A stretch of DNA of 25,292 nt from CAYGHG01 sp964349515. GTDB taxonomy: Bacteria; Oederibacteriota; PGYV01; CAYGHG01. The stretch is taken from assembly GCA_964349515.1 (NCBI GenBank), contig CAYGHG010000030.1:1-25292 (forward strand), written 5' to 3'. Below, piece by piece: positions 19,939-25,292 of this stretch. Every line of letters begins with the position of its first letter. Position 1 is the stretch's first letter. The position numbers were made by a program, and so were the translations under genes. Under the pieces are notes generated by a model. That model made no database searches. It was given only the letters and a program-made list of their open reading frames with translations, and was not told the DNA's origin.

Positions 19939-20997
19939 TTACTGCAGGGGATGTGTATGCGGCCCGATTCCAAATACCGCTTTTATCATCCCTGTGTGAG
20001 TTTCCTCTTCAGGAGAGTAGGCATACTCCGCCCGTATTTTAAATGACTCTGTTATGTAGTTTGAAGCAATCAGCGAAATATTTGAGTGTTTGTCCCTTGC
20101 AGGCCCGGGGGTTTCCGCCCAGTCATACCTTAATCCGGCTTCCCAGTTTTTATCAAGCCTTAAACCCGCGTAAAGATATGCGCCTATGCTTCCAAAAGTA
20201 CCGGGAGGCACCTGCCTTTCAAGATACATGGCCTCAGCCATAACCATAAAGCGTGAATAAGCAGAAAGCCACATTTTAAGTGTCAGGTCAGCGCCGAGCA
20301 TCACGATCCTGTCCATGTGGTCTTCATGGCAGGAACCTGTTCCCTTAAGTCCGCTCAATCCGAACTCAAGCTCTGTTTTTTCCGCAGGTTCAAAGGATGA
20401 CCACAGCCTCAGATTGTAAAGCTCGCCCGCGGGAGAAAAAGCGTGGTGATGATGCTCCTCCCCCTCTTCTTCATGGTGCGCTTCAGGCGTTCTCCATAGT
20501 CCCGCCTGCACATTCAGAAAAACCGGCAGAGGAAGCAGCACTTCTACAGAGGCACCGTCGCCGTTTAAACCGTGCCCGCCCAGAAACCCTGAGTATATGA
20601 GGGGTTTGGAGAGAAAGAGCCACTCGTGAGGGTGTATGTGGTTTATCCTGCCGAAATCAAGAAGTTTTCTTCCCGCTTTGACAGCGGTTGAAAAAGGAAG
20701 GTTTGAAAAGGTCAAAAAGGCCTCTTCTACTTCAAACTCAATTACACCTTCGTGGTTATGGGCGCCGAGTACAAACACAGCCTGAGCATCAGGGTGCATG
20801 TATGACTGTGCCATTATCTCAAAACCGTCAAAGGTAAAGGAAGCCTCCCTGCTGTCCTCAGGGCCCGCGGAAAGATTTACGCCCGCCTGCCCGGTAAAGC
20901 TGATGTCAGGCAGTGCAATCGCGGGTTTTGTCTCCTGTGCAAAAACTGATAAACCAAAAAGCAGCATGAATACAGAGAAAATTGTTATAGCGCGCAT
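19939..20997 (-). CDS. Outer-membrane beta-barrel protein with His-rich loop
   Basis: A 352-residue exported protein with a signal peptide (about residues 1-20, ending SVFA). The rest alternates polar and hydrophobic residues in the pattern of barrel strands, for example NVQAGLWRTPE, MVMAEAMYLERQV and AYLYAGLRLDKNWEAGLRYD. A loop near residues 171-184 carries EAHHEEEGEEHHHHA, and further His residues are in GAHNHEG, HIHPHEW and GPHTHP. It lies in front of a zinc-type binding protein gene, so it is a good candidate for a metal-selective porin; this is inference. No TonB box or plug domain is seen, so it is not a TonB-dependent receptor. Confidence 0.8.
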   Translation of the reverse strand: MRAITIFSVFMLLFGLSVFAQETKPAIALPDISFTGQAGVNLSAGPEDSREASFTFDGFEIMAQSYMHPDAQAVFVLGAHNHEGVIEFEVEEAFLTFSNLPFSTAVKAGRKLLDFGRINHIHPHEWLFLSKPLIYSGFLGGHGLNGDGASVEVLLPLPVFLNVQAGLWRTPEAHHEEEGEEHHHHAFSPAGELYNLRLWSSFEPAEKTELEFGLSGLKGTGSCHEDHMDRIVMLGADLTLKMWLSAYSRFMVMAEAMYLERQVPPGTFGSIGAYLYAGLRLDKNWEAGLRYDWAETPGPARDKHSNISLIASNYITESFKIRAEYAYSPEEETHTGMIKAVFGIGPHTHPLQ

Positions 20998-21040
20998 ATA
21001 AGCGCACCTCCTGTTTTTTTAGTGTAAAGAAACTCATTTA

Positions 21041-21346
21041 CTAAAAAGAGGGAGGCGCCCTTGATACATAAGAAGTGATAAGCAGTGAGTCATACGGCCG
21101 GGGCAGAGCCTCCCGCAGTATGAAGTCAAGAAAAGAAGGTGCTGCGAAAGCCTGGGTAACAGGCGTTACGACATTTGCATGAGTTATGTGATGGCATACG
21201 GCGCATCCGCTGCGTTCAGAATTCTCAGGGCTTTCATGACCGCATTCATGGGATATGTCATGGTGGTGAAAAGCGCCGGCTGACCCTGAAAAAAGCATCA
21301 GCAATACCGCAGCCGCGCCAAATATCCTGTTTTTTAGTTTATTCAT
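21041..21346 (-). CDS. Small exported His/Cys-rich protein
   Basis: A 101-residue protein with a signal peptide ending about residue 25 (SAGA) and a mature part that starts FHHHDISHECGHE and continues to CAVCHHITHA. These two segments together hold eight His and three Cys, a strong candidate metal site. The C-terminal half has no recognisable features. I know no firmly matching family, although short CxxC/His exported proteins with similar spacing occur near zinc transport genes. It lies 43 bases upstream of the barrel gene and is the first gene of the metal locus. A TATAAT is placed unusually close to the ATG. Confidence 0.7.
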   Translation of the reverse strand: MNKLKNRIFGAAAVLLMLFSGSAGAFHHHDISHECGHESPENSERSGCAVCHHITHANVVTPVTQAFAAPSFLDFILREALPRPYDSLLITSYVSRAPPSF

Positions 21347-21355
21347 AATATCCCG

Positions 21356-21361
21356 ATTATA
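21356..21361 (-). promoter_or_regulatory. Extended -10 of the metal locus
   Basis: The minus strand reads TGC-TATAAT just before the ATG at 21346, so a transcript would begin only a few bases before the start codon. The -35 region falls in repeat locus C and has no good match. A nearly leaderless message or a start farther upstream are both possible. Confidence 0.4.
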
Positions 21362-21376
21362 GCATAGAAAAATATA

Positions 21377-21566
21377 AGTTTAGAAGACAAAAGACAGAAG
21401 ACATAAGTTAAGACAAATTAAAGCAAGTCAAGAAGACAAAAGACAGAATACATAAGTTTACGGCATAAACAAAACTCGTATTTGAGTTTTACTGCTTTAA
21501 CTTCTGTCTTTTGTCTTTTAACTTTTGTGTTTAACTTCTGTCTTCTGTCTTTTGGCTTATTAACTT
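21377..21566. repeat. Repeat locus C, two direct and two inverted units
   Basis: AAGACAAAAGACAGAAG occurs at 21384-21400 (exact) and 21433-21448 (16 of 17), and its reverse complement at 21501-21517 (exact) and 21542-21558 (one mismatch). The four copies can form a long nested hairpin over the whole 213-base gap. The tail TTATTAACTT (21557-21566) is identical to that at locus A and includes the stop and last sense codon of feoB. The element may act as a terminator for feoB. Confidence 0.85.
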
Positions 21567-23710
21567 AAGAATATCATACTCACCCTATACACCACAAACG
21601 CCAGCACCCACGCGGTTGTCATTGAGTAGGCTACGTAAAACAAAGTCCACTTCAACTCCCCCGCCTCTTTATGAAACACCGCTGTTGCGGCTAAGCACGG
21701 CACATAGAGCAGGACAAATACAAGAAGCGACAAAGCCATGGCCAAATTGTAGTCCGGGTTGTTTCTTAACAGCTCCTTTAGAGGCACAGACTGCTCGTCG
21801 GTTTCCCCTATGGAGTATATGGTTCCCATGGTTGACACCACTATCTCTTTTGCCGCAAGCCCCGCTATGAGCGAGACGCCTATTTTCCAGTCAAAGCCAA
21901 GCGGCCTTATTACGGGCTCTATGAATTTTCCCAGCCGCCCCGCAAAAGAGTACTCAAGCTGTTTCGCAGCCTGCTCGTGTTCTATGTCAGAAACCATTTC
22001 TTCTTTCACCTGCCCGTCAAGCCCGGCATCTGAAGTAACAGACTCTGCCTCAATCGCATACATTTTTTCCGATTGAATATCCTTGGGGTACGTGCTGACA
22101 AACCAGATAATAACAGAAGCCGCGAGTATTACGGTCCCGGCTTTTTTCAGATACATCCACGCTTTAATCCAAGTCTGCACCGCGACTGACCACAGCGTGG
22201 GCAGCCTGTAGACGGGAAGCTCCATTACAAACGGCTCTGACTTTCCCTTGAATATCGTGGACTTAAAAAGTTTCGCCGAGAGTGCAGCCACAACCACTCC
22301 AAAAATGTATATGCCAAAGAGTGCGTTGCCCTGCATTGCCGCAGGTACAAAAGCCCCGATAATCAGAATATGCACGGGCAGTTTCGCCCCGCAGCTCATG
22401 AATGGTATTACCATCATGGTAGCCAGCCTGTCGCCTTTATTTTTAAGCGTCCTGCACGCCATGAAGGCCGGCACGGAACATCCGAAACCCGTGACCATCG
22501 GGATGAATGACTTTCCATGGAGCCCGAGCTTGTGGAATACTTTATCAACTACAAAAGCGGCGCGCGCCATGTAGCCTGTGGCTTCAAGAAACGACAGCCC
22601 TAAGAACAAAAGAAGTATGTTGGGCAAAAACACCACAACACCCCCCACGCCTGCAATCACTCCGTCCACTATTGCCGAGCGGAGCTCTCCTTCCGGGAGA
22701 GCCGCAGCAGCCGAATTGCCCAGCCACGAAAAGAACACTTCTATCCAACCCATGGGAGCCTCACCGAGCTTGAATGTGAACTGAAACAAGAGCCACATTA
22801 TAAAGAGGAATATCGGAAGCCCTGCAAACCTGTTTATCAGCACCATGTCAATATAGTCGGTTACAGTCTTTTTCTCAGGGTTAAATCCGCTGACAGTTTC
22901 CTGTACGGCGCCGCGGATAAAAGCATACCTGTCCGAGGCTGTTTTCGCGCTTAAACCCGCTCCCGGTTTGTCTTCGTTTTTTGCAATTGCTTCCTTTACA
23001 AGCCTGCCGGCATTCAGCCATACCGCGCGCTCCTTGACTATCCTGTATACAGGCTGGTCGGCTTCCAGCAGTTTTACAGCAAGCCACCTTGCGGGATATT
23101 TCATGGTGAGTTCCAAATCAGCTTTGAGAGCGTCTGCTATTATCTCAATATCCTGCTCAAGCTTGTCATCATAAGAGAGCTTGTTTTTTCTGACTATTAT
23201 CTGCCTTTCAAACACCCTTATCACATGGTCAAGCAGGGCATTTAACCCCTCTTTTTTCACGGCGTTGGTGGGCACTATGTGGCAGCCGAAAAGCGTCTGC
23301 AGCTGTTTAACATCTATCTGAATCCCCGCTGCCTTTACCTCGTCATACATGTTCAGCGCCATTACCATGTCTGCTTCCAGCTCCATTATCTGGGTGGTAA
23401 GGTACAGGTTGCGCTCCAGGTTGGTGCCGTCCACAACATTTATAACCACATCAGGTTTTTCATCAATAATGTAGTTTCTCGCTATCACCTCTTCAGGCGA
23501 GTAAGCGGTAAGCGAGTATGTGCCCGGCAGGTCTGTTATCCTAATTTTATAGTTTTTGTATTTTACAAAACCCTCAAATTTTTCAACAGTTACCCCCGCC
23601 CAGTTTCCGACTTTCATGTTCGCGCCTGCAAGACCGTTAAATAACGAGGTCTTTCCTGAGTTCGGGTTGCCCGCAAGAACACAGCGTATTTCCTTTATTT
23701 TATTTTTCAT
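21560..23710 (-). CDS. feoB: Ferrous iron transporter FeoB
   Basis: A 716-residue inner-membrane Fe(II) transporter with an N-terminal GTPase domain. G1 is GNPNSGKT (residues 14-21), the switch I region has NWAGVTVEKFEG, G3 is DLPG (60-63) and G4 is NMYD (120-123). The membrane part has the gate repeats, including GFGCSVPAFMACRTL, and the C-terminal PCLAATAVF. The frame opens at 23767, but the ATG at 23710 is chosen: it gives the normal N-terminus and an 11-base overlap with feoA, while the longer version adds an odd charged stretch. The stop codon lies inside a repeat element, so the extreme C-terminus may differ between relatives. A Fur-type site upstream suggests iron repression. Confidence 0.96.
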   Translation of the reverse strand: MKNKIKEIRCVLAGNPNSGKTSLFNGLAGANMKVGNWAGVTVEKFEGFVKYKNYKIRITDLPGTYSLTAYSPEEVIARNYIIDEKPDVVINVVDGTNLERNLYLTTQIMELEADMVMALNMYDEVKAAGIQIDVKQLQTLFGCHIVPTNAVKKEGLNALLDHVIRVFERQIIVRKNKLSYDDKLEQDIEIIADALKADLELTMKYPARWLAVKLLEADQPVYRIVKERAVWLNAGRLVKEAIAKNEDKPGAGLSAKTASDRYAFIRGAVQETVSGFNPEKKTVTDYIDMVLINRFAGLPIFLFIMWLLFQFTFKLGEAPMGWIEVFFSWLGNSAAAALPEGELRSAIVDGVIAGVGGVVVFLPNILLLFLGLSFLEATGYMARAAFVVDKVFHKLGLHGKSFIPMVTGFGCSVPAFMACRTLKNKGDRLATMMVIPFMSCGAKLPVHILIIGAFVPAAMQGNALFGIYIFGVVVAALSAKLFKSTIFKGKSEPFVMELPVYRLPTLWSVAVQTWIKAWMYLKKAGTVILAASVIIWFVSTYPKDIQSEKMYAIEAESVTSDAGLDGQVKEEMVSDIEHEQAAKQLEYSFAGRLGKFIEPVIRPLGFDWKIGVSLIAGLAAKEIVVSTMGTIYSIGETDEQSVPLKELLRNNPDYNLAMALSLLVFVLLYVPCLAATAVFHKEAGELKWTLFYVAYSMTTAWVLAFVVYRVSMIFLS

Positions 23711-23999
23711 GGACGTGCCCCTTTCTGCCTTTGCATCCGCACCCTTTTCCCATGGGTTTTCCGTCACCCATATGCCCTGTTACTTCCACTTCAATGCGTT
23801 TTGCCTCTTCTTTTCTGAGCGCAAGACAAAAACCGCGCAGCTGTATTTCAACAGGGTCGCCGAGAGGCGCTTTCCTCACGAACTTAAAATGCGCGCCCTT
23901 TACAAGCCCCATCTCCACGAGCCTCACTCCTATCTCCCCGTGCGGGTCAACAGTTGTGATCACGGCTTTATCGCCCGGTTTTAAATCTGTCAGTTTCAT
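23700..23999 (-). CDS. feoA: FeoA with a Cys/His-rich C-terminal extension
   Basis: A 99-residue cytoplasmic protein with an SH3-like FeoA domain in residues 1-75 (MKLTDLKPGDKAVI, RLVEMGLVKGAHF, GDPVEIQLRGFCLALRKEEA), which assists FeoB. Residues 76-99 form an extra tail, GHMGDGKPMGKGCGCKG then RKGHVHEK, with two Cys and three His that ordinary FeoA proteins of about 75 residues lack. The tail may bind iron or another metal and could act as a sensor or delivery site. The gene overlaps feoB by 11 bases. Confidence 0.93.
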   Translation of the reverse strand: MKLTDLKPGDKAVITTVDPHGEIGVRLVEMGLVKGAHFKFVRKAPLGDPVEIQLRGFCLALRKEEAKRIEVEVTGHMGDGKPMGKGCGCKGRKGHVHEK

Positions 24000-24012
24000 T
24001 TTATCCGCCTTC

Positions 24013-24657
24013 CTACAGCGCCGCTATCAAGCCGAGCGTGTATGAGACATTCATGCTTTCTTTTGCGCCGTATGCAGCACCGAAACTTAAGGAATAATTG
24101 TCGTTAAAAGCATACCTTAAACCCGCGAGCACGCTTATCTCGCCTGTCATTTTTATGATGCTGTCTGCGTAAACCTCCGCAAGCACTGAAAAACCCTCAA
24201 AGACCCCAAGCTCTAAAGCTATTCCTGCCGGGGTATCCTCTGACGGGAAAACATAACCCGCGTTAATATGAACGCTGAGATTGTTAAATTCCTGCGTTGC
24301 CGCAAGAACCGCGGAATACTCCTCAGAACCGGGAGAGAAACTGTTTATCAGCGCGACAGCAGGCAGCCCCTCACCCGAGAAAAGTATGAGGTTAAGCGAA
24401 AGCGAAAGCAGCCCGCCCGACACTGCGTCAGGCCCGGCATAATCCGTATATCCTATTCCTGCCGATAGAATTTCCGTAACTCCCGTGCTTACCGAGTAAA
24501 GCAGGTCTGTGCCGTTTGGCCCGAAATTTACGTCAACCTCGTATTCAACAGACTTTACAGCCACAACAGAAGCATCCGAAGTACTGAAAGGGTGTACAGC
24601 GTAAGACGATACCGCAAGAACAATCACCGCAATAACCAAAAGCATACTTCTTTTCAT
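24013..24657 (-). CDS. Small outer-membrane beta-barrel protein in the Feo locus
   Basis: A 214-residue exported protein with a signal peptide ending about residue 20 (SSYA) and a mature start VHPFSTSDAS, reminiscent of the HPL-TDD start of some outer-membrane transporter families. The rest has repeated amphipathic strands such as YEVDVNFGPNG, AGIGYTDYAG, VHINAGYVFP, LAGLRYAFNDNYSLSFGAAYG and the C-terminal SYTLGLIAAL (the longer one is given as LAGLRYAF and NYSLSFGAAYG). An eight-strand barrel is plausible. It lies between fur and feoA behind a Fur-like site, so it probably helps iron cross the outer membrane or responds to its lack. Function unknown. Confidence 0.7.
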   Translation of the reverse strand: MKRSMLLVIAVIVLAVSSYAVHPFSTSDASVVAVKSVEYEVDVNFGPNGTDLLYSVSTGVTEILSAGIGYTDYAGPDAVSGGLLSLSLNLILFSGEGLPAVALINSFSPGSEEYSAVLAATQEFNNLSVHINAGYVFPSEDTPAGIALELGVFEGFSVLAEVYADSIIKMTGEISVLAGLRYAFNDNYSLSFGAAYGAKESMNVSYTLGLIAAL

Positions 24658-24675
24658 AAATCCTCCTTATGTTTT

Positions 24676-24690
24676 TGAGACCGAGTCTCA
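24676..24690 (-). promoter_or_regulatory. Fur-box-like inverted repeat before the outer-membrane protein gene
   Basis: TGAGAC-CGA-GTCTCA is a perfect 6-3-6 inverted repeat 18 bases before the ATG at 24657. It matches the site in front of fur (TGAGATTGAGTATCA) at 12 of 15 positions, which supports the same regulator binding both. Confidence 0.65.
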
Positions 24691-24708
24691 TTTAGTTTTC
24701 AAAAAAAT

Positions 24709-25131
24709 TTACCTGCATTTACCGCATATTCCCTTTATAACCAGCCCGTGGCCGGTCATTTTGAACCCGTGCTTTTTGCTGACCCGCTCCTGCAGCGCCT
24801 CTATTTCATCATCTTCAAATTCTATTATCCCTCCGCACTTAACACAGAGCATGTGGTCGTGGTGATGATAGTCATCGGAATATTCATACATAGTTTTTCC
24901 GTCTTTCATCATGCCTTCGTGAATAATACCGGCTTTTACAAGCAGTGGCACAGTACGGTAAACAGAGGCGCGCGAGACGCTTTTATTGAGCCTTTTAGCG
25001 GCAGAGAAAAGTTTTTCGGTGTCAAAGTGCCCTTTTAAACTTTTAGCCGCCTCAATAACACGCTTTCTCTCTGGCGTGTTTTTCAGCCCTTTTTCTTTTA
25101 TGTAACTGCTGAGTTTTTCAACCGCATCCAT
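24709..25131 (-). CDS. fur: Ferric uptake regulator, Fur family
   Basis: A 140-residue metalloregulator. The winged-helix part includes RVIEAAKSLKGHFDTEKLF and SRASVYRTVPLLVKAG (residues 53-68). The metal-binding half has HHHDHM (89-94), CVKC (Cys96, Cys99), IIEFEDDEIEALQ, which closely follows Fur of Escherichia coli, and CGKC (Cys136, Cys139). It is more Fur-like than the paralogue at 9545. It probably represses itself, the small barrel gene and feoAB when iron is sufficient. The ATG follows AGGAGAAGCTT. Two Fur-type sites near it support autoregulation. Confidence 0.92.
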   Translation of the reverse strand: MDAVEKLSSYIKEKGLKNTPERKRVIEAAKSLKGHFDTEKLFSAAKRLNKSVSRASVYRTVPLLVKAGIIHEGMMKDGKTMYEYSDDYHHHDHMLCVKCGGIIEFEDDEIEALQERVSKKHGFKMTGHGLVIKGICGKCR

Positions 25132-25145
25132 AAGCTTCTCCTAAT

Positions 25146-25195
25146 TGAGATTGAGTATCATTATCAATATTACAAGACACATGCTGCAATGTCAA
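25146..25195 (-). promoter_or_regulatory. fur promoter with overlapping Fur boxes
   Basis: TTGACA (25190-25195) and TAATAT (25167-25172) are 17 bases apart on the minus strand. Immediately downstream, TGATAATGATACTCA (25152-25166) closely fits the Fur consensus TGATAATNATTATCA and overlaps a second site, TGAGATTGAGTATCA on the plus strand (25146-25160). Two overlapping sites suit binding of two Fur dimers. Confidence 0.75.
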
Positions 25196-25243
25196 TATGT
25201 TTTTTTCGTTTTATCCGCCTCATTGCTGGTCTTGTCTTCTTCG

Positions 25244-25267
25244 TAGGGGCGATGCGCTGCGTCGCCC
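25244..25267. repeat. GTAGGGGCG palindromic element
   Basis: GGGCGATGC (25247-25255) and GCGTCGCCC (25259-25267) pair over nine positions with one G-U and a 3-base loop, preceded by GTAG. It shares its first bases with the element at 13071. Such GTAGGGGCG hairpins are, from memory, a common interspersed class. The last 25 bases of the window hold nothing I recognise. Confidence 0.5.
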
Positions 25268-25292
25268 GCAAACCGGATTTTAAATTTTGCGT

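Noticed and set aside
23556..23984. 142-codon plus-strand open frame
   Set aside because: It is antisense to feoB and feoA, both clearly genuine.

Overview
The window reads as a chromosomal stretch from a Gram-negative anaerobe. Several proteins have signal peptides and outer-membrane beta-barrel character. Iron uptake is by the ferrous FeoAB system, and there is a large set of ATPase/ferredoxin fusions and NifX-like proteins of the kind found in strict anaerobes. Codon use is similar throughout and GC content is moderate. No rRNA, tRNA or CRISPR array was found. I cannot name the phylum; an uncultured candidate-phylum lineage is possible but is inference. Thirty-three of the 34 genes called lie on the minus strand; the DsrE-like gene at 10769 is the only one on the plus strand.

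Layout, left to right. 1-3878: phosphoglucomutase/phosphomannomutase, a CoA-binding-fold protein and FabH, with repeat-rich gaps. 3879-10006: a tightly packed minus-strand locus. Read in the direction of transcription it encodes a Fur-family regulator, a Gly-rich DUF5320 protein, two NifX-like proteins, two MinD-type ATPases with inserted 2x[4Fe-4S] ferredoxin, a J-domain protein, a membrane-anchored double rhodanese, an Mrp/NBP35 ATPase and a metallo-beta-lactamase-fold protein. This resembles an expanded relative of the Desulfovibrio orange protein (ORP) gene set and is the best candidate for an under-described system. 10070-11092: a His-containing membrane protein and a divergent DsrE-like protein.

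11131-14052: two toxin-antitoxin modules (AbiEi/AbiEii and Phd/PIN) around a 560-base non-coding, pyrimidine-rich repeat region. 14230-15803: a ferritin-like protein, then a three-gene redox operon (DUF134 regulator, thioredoxin, thioredoxin-like protein) with a near-consensus promoter and a palindromic candidate operator.

15889-21346: a transition-metal locus. It encodes a His-rich exported protein, an outer-membrane barrel, a ZnuA-like binding protein, a strong terminator, a ZnuB-like permease, a ZIP transporter, a DUF1007 protein and a NicO/RcnA-type protein. No ABC ATPase gene is present in the window. 21560-25131: Fur, a small outer-membrane protein, FeoA and FeoB, with Fur-box-like sites in front of fur and in front of the outer-membrane protein gene.

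A 17-base repeat unit, AAGACAAAAGACAGAAG, occurs eight times in direct and inverted orientation at three intergenic loci, each at the 3' side of a minus-strand gene. In the third locus its tail supplies the feoB stop codon.
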